A stretch of 64,000 nt of DNA from Bagarius yarrelli (Eukaryota > Chordata > Actinopteri > Siluriformes > Sisoridae). This document shows positions 45,991 through 58,322 of the stretch, one piece after another. How positions within the stretch are numbered: position 1 is the stretch's first letter; each line of letters starts with the position of its first letter. Under the pieces are notes generated by a model that ran no database searches, was not told the DNA's origin, and was given only the letters and a program-made list of their open reading frames with translations. Position numbers and translations under genes: made by a program. The DNA lies in assembly GCA_005784505.1 (NCBI GenBank), contig VCAZ01000038.1, forward strand, positions 313,001 through 377,000. The letters are read 5' to 3'.

Positions 45991-47410
45991 ATGTTGTGAT
46001 TTATTGTTCATCGTGAATCGTCAGTATCAGAAAATCGTTCCAGGCTCAATGAATTTTCCGTCTCAGACGATCAGATATATTTCAACATTTACTCACTTGA
46101 AGTTTTTCAGTTTATTTGTGACTACTTGGAAAAATCACCTCCACTACTACTAATAGTATATATTGATATGGGTCCAAATCTGTTCTTCTTAAATGTCAGT
46201 ATGTTTTCTATTATAGGAGAAGTTTTAGAAAAGGGATTTCTTAAATTCATTGATTGTATGTTATTGAAAAAGACGTAAGCAATAATCATTGAAATAAAAA
46301 TGAACTTTTATTGAAACAAAAGAAAAATTCCACAATGTTTCCCTTCTTTTATATTATTAGTTATGGTGGATGGAGGAGTTTGTGACTTTAAAACCCCTTC
46401 CAAATTTTATTATACGTCTGCCTAGTTTATTTTAGTACCGATCCTTAATTCTCCTTTGTTTTTGTTTTTTTTTAGAGAAAAGAGGCGGATAGTGTTTATT
46501 TCTTTTTAACTCACTAACCAGACTAGTCTTATTTCGGTCATGTTTGATGTTATCAGATGCAGACAAAGAGCCGGTTGACACGAACGCCGAGGCAAAGGAG
46601 GAAAAGGAGGAGGGAGGGAGGGTATTGGAAAGGGAGGAATGGGGCATTCAGCTGTCACGCTCTTAGTGTTCGGGCTTCCTGTGCAGGTGGGCATTGAGGA
46701 GTGCCAGCAGCTCCCTCGCTCACAACACAGGCGACTATGCATCCAACCGTAATGAATGCTTTTCACAGAAGCCGCTTTCTCACACGGGACATGAGAAAAG
46801 AGAGAAGTGTGGAGGAGGCTGCGGAATGAGAGCGGCGAGGAAAGGTGCTCTGCGAAGAAACCAGACACTAACGTGTACTAAAACGCCGAACGTGGGCTAC
46901 GAGCAATGCGCTGGAAAGAGATAAGCTATCCTGTTTGAATACAACCACAAATTAATGCTGATGCATAACAAGCAGAGGGAATAATACCGGGGCAATAAAT
47001 ATGGCTATTGGATTATTGCAATAATACGCCATGCATTCCCTAAGCTCTTCTTCAATATAGGTGATTACTCGATTTGTAAACTGGAGTTGACACTGCAGAA
47101 TAATCTATTCATGGCCATTTATTACCTCTGGCAGCTGCTTTCATAGTTGCAGTAGTATCTGGTACTTGTAGGGTTTAATTATCTGTAGTCTTGTGCCAAA
47201 GTTTCCTGCTGCTTTCACGCGGTAAAATGCGACAAACTTGGTGGTGTCCAGCAACGCGCTCAGCTAGTCGAAAAACAAATATTATATGTTATATGTTCTG
47301 AAAACACTCCGAATGATTTGCCTGAAATTGCAGGGAAAATTTGATGTGTCTAGAAAATGTAACAATCGAGAGCCAGGAACTCACGACACCTTAAAAACAG
47401 CCAATCCAGA
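45991..47410. other. unique intronic sequence, candidate conserved noncoding block
   Basis: No repeat family recognised. 46930-47230 is non-repetitive, AT-balanced and looks constrained in style. The 120-codon minus frame at 46506-46868 has no motif. Confidence 0.35.
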
Positions 47411-47417
47411 TGTGCGT

Positions 47418-47445
47418 AAGCAAAAAAAAAAAAAAAAAAAAAAAA
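47418..47445. repeat. poly(A) run
   Basis: About 27 consecutive A residues on the + strand, possibly the tail of a lost retroelement copy. Confidence 0.85.
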
Positions 47446-47644
47446 TTGTGAAATAATTGAAAAAGGTCCGCACACTCTAATAAAAACAGTTTACTGAAAA
47501 AACATGGCAGATATTTTGATAACATGTTGACCCTTATCAATGCTAAAACTGTAATTTTAATTTAAAAAAAAAAATCACATGATCATTTAATAGATCACAT
47601 GATCATCCAGAACAAGCACATTAAATTGCTTTTGTCGCGCATGT

Positions 47645-47836
47645 AGTTTTTGGTGGAGTATGTTGGACTGATAGCTGATACCAAACAAGATCAGGGTTCG
47701 ATTGCCAGCATCACCAACTTGCCGCTGTTGGGCCCCTGAGCAAGGCCTTTAACCCCCAAATTGCTCAGTTGTATAAAAAAAGATAAATGTAAGTCGCTCT
47801 GGATAAGGATGCCTGCTATTAAAAAACGTAAATGTA
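47645..47836 (+). mobile_element. SINE-B copy
   Basis: GATCAGGGTTCGATTGCCAG (B box), CCGCTGTTGGGCCCCTGAGC, TTGCTCAGTTGTATAAAAAA and TGTAAGTCGCTCTGGATAAG. A second tail-only fragment (CATCGCTTTAAATAAGGGC) follows at 47884-47945. Confidence 0.85.
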
Positions 47837-48127
47837 ATCAAAAGATCATAGGTTTATTTTGCTTAAATGGAAAACAAAAACTGGAGTAAATGTACATCGC
47901 TTTAAATAAGGGCATCGACCAAATGCCATAGATGTAAATGAAAATGTCTTACTGTGAAAATTTGAACACAACTGCGGCATACGACTATTGATCTGGATGA
48001 GACACAGTCAATATCGACCTGCTTTTGTAGAGCTGTTATTGTCAATCTACTCTCAAACTAACACATCTGCCCCAGGAAAAAGGTTGTGACATGTGACCTC
48101 AGAAGTCATGCGAAAAGGAATCTTGAA

Positions 48128-48392
48128 GGGTGATCTAGAAGAGTGTTTAAAGTTGATGATATAAGCATGTGACCTAGAAGAGTGGTCTAGGCTGTTGATT
48201 AGTGAGAGTAATCCTGTAGAGTGATCTAGAAGAGTGATTTAATTGAATGATTTAGGCATGTGATCTAAAAGAGTGATCTAGGCATTTGATTGTGGAGAGT
48301 GATCTAGAAGAATGATTTAGGTAAATGATATGAGCATGTGGTCTAGGAGGGTGATCTGGGCGAATGAGTCAGGGAAGTGATCTTGGATAGTA
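48128..48392. repeat. degenerate minisatellite, GTGATCTAGAAGA units
   Basis: About 265 bp built from variants of a 13-17-bp unit GTGATCTAGAAGA / GTGATCTAGGC / ATGATTTAGGC. No coding frame. Confidence 0.8.
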
Positions 48393-49389
48393 CTTCACAT
48401 ACATAAATTAAGTAAATTATTAAAATATATTGTGCAGTATGGGTTGCCAGAGGTGGTTATTTTACTCTTAAGATACAAAGAAAGAACTGAGACTTTTGCG
48501 AAACTGTATTTGACCCGTCGGATCTGAGCTTCAAAATAAATAAGCTAAATATGCATGTTTGGTTTTAATTTTTTTATTTGTCTTCATAATAAAAAAAACT
48601 TATTTTTAATCATTTTTTTAATTATTTAAATAATTATGTCCTTTAATTCTTTCATATTAAAGCAATAACCAACAACTGACCTAAATCTGGTTAAAATTGG
48701 TTATTGATGGTCTCAACAGAGTGAAAGATCACCATCAACTGATAAGTGCAGGTTTTATCCCTTGGATTTTAGTTCTAAAAACATTTTTTGTTGTTGTACA
48801 ATATCTGCAGCTAATACAAGGATTAATAATCAAGTGTTCTGATTAGTAAGTGTGAAAATGGCAGTGCAGCGTTGTTTTAGCAATAGAACCGAGTCTACTT
48901 CCTGCTCTTTGTACTTCGAGCGGCTGCAGCGAAGGTGCCGGAGAGTGATGGCTACGGTGTCTGAATGAAATACTCCCACAGACTGCCAATCTGTAAGTGC
49001 TGTTTCTGTTAAAGCTGAGGTCTACGCTATACCACATGCAGGATAGAAAGTACATCTTACTATTTTATTTTTTCACAGCCTGTTTTTCCTGTATTACATA
49101 CTGTAACGGTAGCAAAGTATTTAAATACACTGATAGTCAGCATCTTTAGCAACCAGGTCCAGGTTTCACATTTATTTTTAATTTTTTTACAGAGAAAATA
49201 ATAGAATAAATGGATTTATGTGTTGAATAGATTTATTAAACAGTTAAATGCATTGTTTTCATAATTCTTTATACTCTTAATTAGTTACTTTAAGTAGACT
49301 TTAAGACAGATGAATAAAAAATACTTAGGACATATACTGTACTGAACTCCAATGAGGTGAGATATTTAGAACCCAAATTCAGTTTTTTT
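48393..49389. other. unrecognised intronic sequence
   Basis: AT-rich; nothing recognised. Confidence 0.4.
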
Positions 49390-49498
49390 GACGGCATTTG
49401 GCAAACACTATTATCCAGAGTGACTTACATTTACATACTAAGCAATTGGGGGTTAAGGGACTTGCTCAGGGGCCCAACAGTGGTAAATTGGTGGTGCA
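49390..49498 (-). mobile_element. SINE-B copy, truncated
   Basis: ACGGCATTTGGCAAACACTA TTATCCAGAGTGAC, then AGCAATTGGGGGTTAAGGGA and GGGGCCCAACAGTGG; head missing. Confidence 0.75.
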
Positions 49499-51373
49499 AA
49501 AGACAAGACAGGAAGAAGGACGAAAACGAATCAAAAATGTAACATAAACATCAAACTTTACAGATAAGTACAATTATCATATTTTTTGTTTTTAATTATA
49601 ACTTCTTGCTAAAAATTTCTTTCCAATGTCACATTTAAAATGTTTAAGCTCTATTGCTTTCCATAGGTTGCGCTTTCTTTTTTTACAAATAAATAATGAA
49701 TCCAATTTACATGATTCTTATTAATTTCAGACGCTAATTTGTAATAAAACAAATATTCCTTTGATTTATTTATCATAATGTCATAAGGAGAAATGAGATC
49801 AATTCACCTACAGACAACATATGTTCACATGTTATGATTGCAGTGAAGCAGCGGGATTGGAACAGACAGGACAGCAAGCAGAGTGTCAGTCTGTGTGTGA
49901 GTGGAGAAGCTGCATGTAAAGCAGCTCATGTGCAAAACACAGATTGGGTTGGCTTGGAGGCCCAAGCCAACTGATATAATTATCTGGAATTCCACTCCAG
50001 GCCAAAGTTGATATCAGGCAACAGCTGTGGATATCCAGCACTCTAGAACCGCCTTTAGTTAGACATCTGACCTTTATTAAATACTTTACCTTTAGAACTG
50101 TGTAACAAATCTACTGTATACACACAAGCATGTGTAGTAATGTGTTATATTTACTTGAGTCAATTTTTAGTAGTATAAAATGTGCTTTTCAGAAATCAGT
50201 GATGCTACCACCACCACCACACTTCTGAGAAAAGTAGTTAAAATAGTAGCGACGCTAATACTAAACACTGGTGATATTTGTAGCTTTATTTTTTTTTGTC
50301 AAATGATTTTAAACCTTAACCATATTGTATTGTTGGGTTTTGTTAAAAAAACATAACTATTAATATCTGTTTTATATTACTGACAGTTTTATAGAAGGTA
50401 AAAAAAACGGCATAGTGTTTCCTTTTCTTCATCTTTTGGTTGGAGGAATAAATCCAGGAATAAATCGAAATGTAAATTTTGCTTATGGCACTTTCTAATC
50501 AATCAAATAATGACACAGGCCTATAAATTAGCTACAGGAGAATGTTTTCTGTGCAATACATGTGTAAAATTGCATGTAAGACCTTAATTGTCCCTGTTGA
50601 ATAAATGAACAATAAGCAAAAAAAAGCACAAGGACAAAAAAAAAGCACAAGCACAGAGTAAGAAGCTCATGACAGCGTGGATACGGATCTGTCTGACACC
50701 TCGGAGATGAGGATATTTAACAATAGAGATTTCTCTTGCCAAAGTATATGATACTGTATTTTTTACAACAATAGCTCTTAACTTCATTCAATACAATAAT
50801 CAGAGAGTGCTTGATTCACATTCGTCGCATTGCCTTCCATGATATCGGCTGACATTTACCGGCGGCGCGGCTGTAGCGATAGGAGGCTGTTATGATACCT
50901 CCTTAATAAAAGAATAATCTTGAAAATGTTTACTTTGGCTGCAATCTATAACCTGGCCTGGCTTTAATTCTGCAGATTTCTGGACCAGAACAAAGTATGC
51001 CAGACCTTTTCCATAGGTCAAACACACGTAGTCGCCCTACAAAGAAAATACCAGCGCATTTTTCGGTACATTTTTTTAACCTACTATTAATGGGGTCATA
51101 CAAGCAGACAACAGCACTGGAATTAAAAAAAAAAAACCCTTGGCTTAAAGATTACCCTTATCATTGTGGGTAAGAATTCTATTTCCACAGCCTATTGCAT
51201 GCTTAAAGTCGTTTAAAAGATCTAGGACACTGTAGACGAAAGCAGGAAACTCTCCACATTTCAAGAATATTTAGTGGAAACGCACAGACTTATTGTTGTA
51301 CAGTATATTGTACTTCTAATAGCTTTGTCGTCTTGCTCTTCTGCCCTCAGCTCAACTTCAAATGTAAACTGAT
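49499..51373. other. unrecognised intronic sequence
   Basis: AT-rich unique DNA. 50800-51010 is a more balanced, non-repetitive stretch. No exon or repeat family recognised. Confidence 0.35.
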
Positions 51374-52298
51374 CAGTGGGCGGGCTGAGCATTTAGTACC
51401 AGGGCCTTCAGCGGGACTTACCTGACTGATCCACCTCTTAATACCACCACTATCACGTTGCAATTATAGAAATTATCAATACTATGCAAAAACACAATAT
51501 AACAAGACAGAAGGGCATTTCATGTATTAAGGGGAAAACCATTTTATCAAAGAAAGAAATCCTAATAAAAGCTCTACACTACAACCGCAACTGTACCACG
51601 TAAATCATCTGGAACAGTTCGGAATCAATATTTATCTAATAACATCACAAAAATATAAAACATTTAAATAAAATATATAATATATTCAAAGTCTGAAAGT
51701 CAGTGTTACCGCTCGAAGGCACTGATCTAGAAGTGGCCAACAAACTTTTTCCTGGACTGAGTCAAGCTAATTAGCTTCAGGGTTAGCCGACCTCTCCCCA
51801 CAATGTCTAACTTTTCTGGAAAAATCCGCCCTAAAAAAGTATTCTTAAGTATGTCCAAGACCAAGTCAATTTCTCCTTCTCCGGCAGCAATTGTGAGCAT
51901 AAACATTAAAATGCAACTGTATTAAGATGTGCAGATCGCTACAGACGTGTTTTGGTAGTCCAACAAGGCTGTAACTCTGACCTACTAATCAGAGGATGGA
52001 AAAATGCTGACATCATTGTGGGCTAGCTAGCTGGCCCTGTGAGGCGAATTTGAAATCTGATTGGTTAAAGAAACAGTCCCACTGCTAATATAGTTTAAGT
52101 TACAGCCCCTGGGCAGATAAGATTAACATGGCAGCACATCGAGACTGAAATATGATTGGACAAACAAATCTAACATACACATACTGGAAGCAGTGCAGCA
52201 AGAGAAAACACTACGAAATAAAGAGAATAAACTGTTAGGAAAAAAATTAATAGAACTTTTTTACAATTAACAGGACTTTTTTGGCCTTGACTGCACTG
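51374..52298 (-). mobile_element. hAT derivative carrying a transposase N-terminal exon, copy 2 (~925 bp)
   Basis: Same element as 28458-29400. It starts CAGTGGGCGGGCTGAGCATT, contains the shared phrase CTGATCCACCTCTTAATACC and ends near GGCCTTGACTGCACTG. The minus strand near 51890-51760 encodes GEGEIDLVLDILKNTF followed by FPEKLDIVGRGRLTLKLISL, a clearer match to the hAT transposase N-terminal segment than copy 1. The flanks AAACTGAT and CCACTGAT could be a worn 8-bp target duplication. Confidence 0.75.
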
Positions 52299-52500
52299 CC
52301 ACTGATTGCCACTGAATTGACTTGATCTAACTTGACATGACTAAATTGACTCGACTTGTCTTGACTGAACTAAATTGACTAGACTGTACTGACTATACTA
52401 GACTAGACTAGACTAGACTTGACTCAACTGACCAGAATAGACTTGACCTAACTGAACTGACTAGACTAGACTTTACTCGATTGACTTGACGCTAACAAAC
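52299..52500. repeat. degenerate GACTW/TTGAC minisatellite
   Basis: Variants of a 5-bp unit (GACTA, GACTT, TTGAC, GAACT) fill the interval, purest at 52395-52420 (GACTA repeated). Confidence 0.85.
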
Positions 52501-54487
52501 GTGACTCACCAAAGTGGTACAGGGACCATCCACAATCCCAAACAAAAGACAAAAGAAAACACAAGAGCTATGAATATTAAACAAGGAGGGACACATAACC
52601 AAAACCAACCAATAACAAGACAAACTGAAAACCGGTAAAAACATGTCACATATAATCACAATCTCAGCCACTGATATAATTTTCTTAGCGCTTTCATAAA
52701 CAGCTTCTGTGTAAAATAATCAACTGATACCTCATTTCCAATCGTTTCATTTAATTATCAATTCTTGAATTTACACACAGCAACGCATGTGTGGGTCCTT
52801 ATAACATGAAGCAATTAAGAAAAGCTCTACGGCATCCTGAAAGACAATGATACATTAATTATTCAACGAAAAATGATGCATGGATTCCGTTTTCTACAGC
52901 AGGGGCGACTGAAAATCACAACTTTACGATACACTTTACAGAAAACCGGAATGATGCCAAGTTCCTTAAAGTGGTCTCAAAACACTAAATGCCAATAATC
53001 TCCTTCAGTAGCTTGTCGGAAGCTATAACGTAAAAGGGAAATGTCTTAACTGCTGTTGTAGCTTCCCCATCTGTCCTTTCGCAAATATTGTAAAACAAAC
53101 AAACAAAAAACCTTTATAGCACAAAACATCAATATCTTGGGGTATGTTTTTATATATGTGTTGTGTGTGGCTGTTGCTGGATCATAATGTTGTATTGCCA
53201 TGTACTATTGTGTCGCATGACATTTCTATCGAAGGTACTAAACGCTGTCTTTAGGTTGGCCATGTTTTAACAGGAGGCTCATTTACTTAATGACATTAAA
53301 GTGCTTCAAGGCACAAAGCTCACTGCGCTCATGGCGTCCCTATAATAAAACAAGCCCGGTTCAAGCGAGCACATTTATGGTCCTCAATAACCCTAAAGTC
53401 TTAATAAAAATGAAAGCTGACATGGTCACATGGACTCTTCCAACTACCAGGCCTTCTGTATGAGGCATTCCATTAAAAGAGGGGACACCTCCTTACAAGC
53501 AGGGCTTTTAGGCTGATTAGTTACTGGAAAGGGGAAAAAATAGCAACGACCTTCACTGGCAATCCTAGTAGCCCACATCCTTCCTGACCTAATAAGCATG
53601 TACAGCTAAACCTGTCGGTGTTTAGTATTCCAGAGGTACGTGCTAGAGTCTTCTTTCATTCAACATCATAATCATTATGAAAAGAGTAAAAGGGGAAAAA
53701 AAATATCTGTGCTCAATTAGGGCAAAATGGATAGTAACATATCAGACATCTAATGTCCTAGAGAAGTGCTCTCTTATTTTCTTCCATTTTGCTAGTGATG
53801 CTTGAAAAAGAGGGGAAAAAAAGAAAGGAAGGACACAATCTCTCAGACGGGTGCATCTATTGAATGCCATTAAAGCATTAAGCCCCATAAGATTTTCCAG
53901 TTCCTGCCAATAAAGGACTCATTTATATGCAGCTGCCCTTATGAGGGCAATGTGATTAAAACCCTAAAAAAAAAAGCTAAGATTAAACGTAGAACTTGGT
54001 TCTCTTTTTTCTCAAGCACTGCACGATTGGTCCCACCATCTCTTAGGTATGCCTCAGAACATGACGTTTTCATTGACGTCAGAACATCTGAGTCACTGAC
54101 TGTCTTCGAATGACTTCAGACTAACAGCGTTCTTTGTCTTTAATTTAGTGATTTAGTATTATTGTACTTACTAAGGGTCGCAAAATTCTTTGAAATTTCA
54201 AGGCTGGAAAATTGAAATGAGAATTACCAGGAATTCATGGAAATTTCAAATATTTCTGGTCGAAAAAAATAATCTTGGTTTAAACAACTGGTTTTAATGC
54301 AATTTTACTTGAATTTCCAACCTGCATTTTACTTAATCTCATGCACACAGAACTGCAGGACTCTGCATGCATGGTGCATTCCTCCAGAACACACACCCAT
54401 CATTTCTTTTTTAAAATGCATTACTATTGCTTGTACGCCAACACATGACCAAACAAAATGCTTATATTTGTTATATTTCAATACATT
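52501..54487. other. unique intronic sequence, candidate conserved noncoding blocks
   Basis: No repeat family recognised over nearly 2 kb. 53265-53560 and 53850-53970 are balanced and non-repetitive and contrast with the repeat-dense surroundings. Confidence 0.4.
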
Positions 54488-54910
54488 TCCATTTATCCAT
54501 CTATTTATCTATCCATTTATCCATCCATTTATACATCTATATATCCATTTATCCACCCATCCATCCATCCATCCATCCAACCATCCATCCATCCATCCAT
54601 TCAGGGTCACGGGGATCTGCTAGAGTTTATCCCAGCCGTCATTAGGCAAAAGGCAGGGGTCACCCTCGACAAGTCCCCAGTCCATCACAGGGCCACAAAC
54701 AGACACACACTCACTCCTATGGACAAATTAGAATCACTAATCACTCCAACAAACATGTTATTGAGTTGTGGAAGGAAACCAGAGTAAACACACACAACAC
54801 GAAGAGAAAATGCAAACTCCACACAGAAAGACCTCTGCAGGGGATACGAACCTGAGACCTTTTTGCTGTGAGGCAACAGTGCTCACCATTAAGCCAGCGT
54901 ACTGCCATAG
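54488..54910 (-). mobile_element. V-SINE-like copy
   Basis: A long degenerate CATC/TATC tail at 54495-54602, then AGGGTCACGGGGATCTGCTA, CCAGTCCATCACAGGGCCAC, the central domain GCAAACTCCACACAGAAAGA and head-side TGCTCACCATTAAGCC, reversed. Confidence 0.88.
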
Positions 54911-55254
54911 GAAATTTACCCTACCCCAGTTCATACTAATACATCTTCAAAACATTTTTGTACATCTTGTACATACACCCTTAAACTAGAATTTGAACAA
55001 AGGATGAAAAGTCATGTGTTGTTGTGGCTAAAAACAGCGGGTTACCTGTGCTGAGGAACCACACTGGGTGGAAGAGACAGGTCACGGTGGCCTCATTAAC
55101 ACCATCATGCTCGCACACACATTGGTCAAACAAGCAGCAGCCTCAATCTCACACAACTCACATGGATGTGTGTGACTGAACCTGGCTTTCTGTTTGCTGA
55201 TATAACCCATGGTATTTTCTGCTGATGGGATTCAGAAAAAAATGGTGGTGGAAA

Positions 55255-55327
55255 ATTCCTGTGCTTCGTGGTGCTGGTCTTCAAACAGGTAGTCCAACAG
55301 CTTAATCACTGCACTACCACTTTCCCT
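55255..55327 (-). mobile_element. SINE-B head remnant
   Basis: GTGCTGGTCTTCAAACAGGT AGTCCAACAGC then TTAATCACTGCACTACCACT. Confidence 0.5.
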
Positions 55328-55919
55328 TAGTATTTAATAATATAATATGAGAACTAGCTTGAAGAATGTTTGTAATTTGAAGCAAAGCATTACAGAAGCA
55401 GGAAGATCAAGGTGTTGGGGAAAAAAAAAATCCAGAATTAAGTTGAGTGATAGAAGAAAGGGAAGACTAACCTCTGAGGGCATGGCACTACCTGACCTGC
55501 AACTTGATGTAAACCAAAGGGTATGTGTCCCCGCCCGCTGGTGCCGGGTCCAATTAAGAAGAACTAACAGAGGTCAGGTAAAAATCAACATCAGCAGTTT
55601 GTGAAAGTTTGCAAGAAAATCTACTGCAAGTCAAAGCCCATAAGGATAAACACACAGTTGCCAACAGAACAGCTTCAATCTCTTTGAATCTGCACTTCCC
55701 TGTCTATAAAAGTAAAGCTTTACCGGCACACCCACATAAATTTAACAATCTATAACAAGCTGGCGGAACAAAGTTGGAAGCACACAGTTGTATAAAATGT
55801 TTACTCATGTTTTAAATTATCGTTAAATTATTCTTTTAAAAACGAAGCATCTGTGTAGATCACAGTGACTCACAATGCACTCACTGTCCCACGAGAGACC
55901 CAGTTGGACACTAAGAGGA
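55328..55919. other. unrecognised intronic sequence
   Basis: An 85-codon + frame at 55347-55604 has no motif. Confidence 0.4.
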
Positions 55920-56040
55920 TCTACCTGACACCAAAAGATGTTTGAGGAGGTCAATAGGTTTAAAGTTAATGATTTAGTTCATCCCAAAGATGTCCAATAG
56001 GGTTAATGTTATGTTTTTTATTCCTGATAACGTTACCTGA
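55920..56040 (-). mobile_element. possible Tc1-like fragment
   Basis: AGTTCATCCCAAAGATGTCC AATAGGGTTAATG matches, reversed, the region coding for the IEHLW segment in other copies. Confidence 0.45.
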
Positions 56041-56327
56041 TGACTTGATAGGATATCCTGTCAGAAATAAAAGTCTAGCAGCCGGAAATTAGCTTTTTTT
56101 TACAGTAAGTACGATGATGTGTACTTGTGTAGTAGTGATGTCCTATTTCTCATGTGAATATTTATAACCCAACACTTTATTACTCTGTTTTAAGGGCCGA
56201 GGGAAAGGAGTAGGGGTAGGGGGTATATGGGACTGGGCGTAATATATTTTAGGAAACTGTGTGCTTTTGTGGCAACAGTTTGGGACTAACAAATTTTTAA
56301 GATAAAGTGTGTGTAGATTTACAGTAT

Positions 56328-56526
56328 ATTTCATTTACATTTCTTGTATTTGGCAGATGTTCTTATCCAGAGCAAATTATATGTATTTTATTTATATACT
56401 TTTTTGTATATATACAATTAAGGGGGTTAAAGGTCTTGCTCAGGGGTCCAGCAGTGACCACTTGATGGAGCTGGGAATTAAATCTATGAGCTTTTGTTCA
56501 GCAGTCCAACACTTTAACCACTGGTT
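56328..56526 (-). mobile_element. SINE-B copy
   Basis: TGTATTTGGCAGATGTTCTT ATCCAGAGC, then TTGCTCAGGGGTCCAGCAGT and head-side TCCAACACTTTAACCACTGG. Confidence 0.78.
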
Positions 56527-57519
56527 TGCAGAAGGTACCAAATGTCATTTTACAGAAAATCCACCACAAGATTGCCTTTTTTTTTTTTTTTTTTTAAAAC
56601 ATGACCGTCTTTTGTCATCTGGTGTTATGCACTTGAATCTGTTTAGATAATCTTCATTTCCTGGTACATCATGATGACATTTTTAAAGACTATAAAACTG
56701 TATCTGCAGCGTCTTTTCTTACTACAAGGTTAGAACGTAAAAACCACAGACGTTCACTTGCTTGGTATTCCCCTCTGCTGCTTCGGTCCTATTTGGCAGG
56801 CCACTTCACGCCCTATCCTTCATTTGATGACTAAGATCACAGCTTTAAGGATGAAAGTTGAGATGTCTGATTGATATTGGTAGCACTCACTACTAGAACC
56901 CGTTTTCATGACACTGGCCTTCCTGTTTCAATTTCCCAGGATCTCAAAAATTTATACAACGCCTTTTTTAAATCTCATCAAGCCAAGCAGGGCGCACATT
57001 TTTATTCAAGGGAAATATCAGCAACGGTAATATCCAATTTACTGAAACGGGATAGAAAACGGGTTGAGGTGGCTGTATAGTACTACGCTACATCGAGCAT
57101 GGAATGGTGGTGTATGAATAAAGAATTTATAGTTGAAAAACAATAAAATAGATGGAAAATAAATCCAAAAGCAGTCATATTCATTTAAGGAAATCAAGAC
57201 AATTAGTAACGCTTTGATGCAAAATTCAGCGAAGGAGCACAGAAATGTTTCTTTATAAGAAGCAAAGTGAAATTGCCCAATTGACAAATAAAGAGACTGT
57301 GAATTATTTTGGGTTCGGCAACATTGGTTATCAGGTCAAGTTGTAGTTATCAAAGCATGTTTTATAAATGTACACCAAAGTAGCCACAGAAAGTACTTTT
57401 TACATTCTTTTCTTTAAGATGACATGCAACTTTTTCTGTTCAACCTTTCTGTTGCTTTTGTTTTTTACCTGTTTTAAAAGTCTTTATATTCGTAATCTGG
57501 TTTATTTTGTAGTAGTTTG
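56527..57519. other. unrecognised intronic sequence
   Basis: Only a poly-T run near 56577-56596 stands out. Frames at 56871-57287 lack motifs. Confidence 0.4.
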
Positions 57520-57765
57520 TCTGTATGTGGCCCTGTGATGGACTGGTGACCTGTCCAGGGTGATCCCGCCTTTCACCCAATGACAGCTGGGATAAACTCG
57601 ACAGATCCCCTGACCCTGATCACGAATAAATGTGTATAGAAAATGAATGAATGAATGGATGGATGGATAGATGGATAGATAGATAGACAGACAGAGAAAC
57701 AGGCAAATAGATGAATGGATAAATAGGTAGATGAATGGATGGATGGGTGAATGGGTAGATGGATA
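57520..57765 (+). mobile_element. V-SINE-like copy, 5'-truncated, long GGAT tail
   Basis: It begins at CTGTATGTGGCCCTGTGATG GACTGGTGACC, passes ATGACAGCTGGGATAAACTC and ends in GAAT/GGAT/AGAT units at 57644-57765. Confidence 0.85.
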
Positions 57766-57867
57766 GATGCATTTGCTGCAGCGTAAAGCAGAATTTGGTG
57801 ATATCTTTTATTTTAAGCGTTATAATCAGTTAATACAGTCAGGTTGTAAATCATACATATACTGTAT

Positions 57868-58030
57868 AGCCAAATGTGTCTACCTTACTTGCACGTCCAC
57901 ATAAACGTGTCTTCCTTTCTGATGCCAAAAAGCTGTTGTCTAGTATGTCTATGTAGCATTACATTATCCAGGAAGGCAATGCCTCCTGTGCACAAAGTGA
58001 GCTTGAGTCCTGGTCTCATTGAACACCTTT
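57868..58030 (+). mobile_element. Tc1-like transposon remnant
   Basis: The + frame retains MPPVHKVSLSPGLIEHLWDF, a shrunken version of the Tc1 DDE region in which the APVHKA and NPIEHLWDE segments have been joined by a deletion. It abuts repeat E. Confidence 0.65.
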
Positions 58031-58322
58031 GGGATTTTATTTCTATAGCGCTTTTAACAATGGACATCGTCTTAAAGCAGCTTTAAAGTAACAGGACAAA
58101 AGTCCTCATTAACATTGAAAAAAATGAGTAAAAATATGCTATCAGAAACATCCCTAGTGATCAAGCCTGGTCCGACTATGGCAAGGAAAAACTCCCTTGG
58201 ATGGTACGAGGAAGACACCTTGAAAGGAACCAGACTCAAAAGGGAACCGATCCTCATACGAGTGACTCTTTACCGGAGAGTGTGTTTTATAGATAATTGT
58301 TATAATTTTTTTTAACAGACGG
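58031..58322 (+). repeat. repeat E copy
   Basis: TATTTCTATAGCGCTTTTAA CAATGGACATCG, CAAGCCTGGTCCGACTATGG, CAAGGAAAAACTCCCTTGG and GGAACCAGACTCAAAAGGGA. Confidence 0.75.

Noticed and set aside
46506..46868. 120-codon minus frame
   Set aside because: No recognisable domain, Ser/Pro-rich, and inside an nlgn3 intron; chance open frame.
54297..54787. Overlapping ~109-codon frames rich in His, Pro, Ser and Ile
   Set aside because: Translation of the CATC tail and body of a V-SINE.
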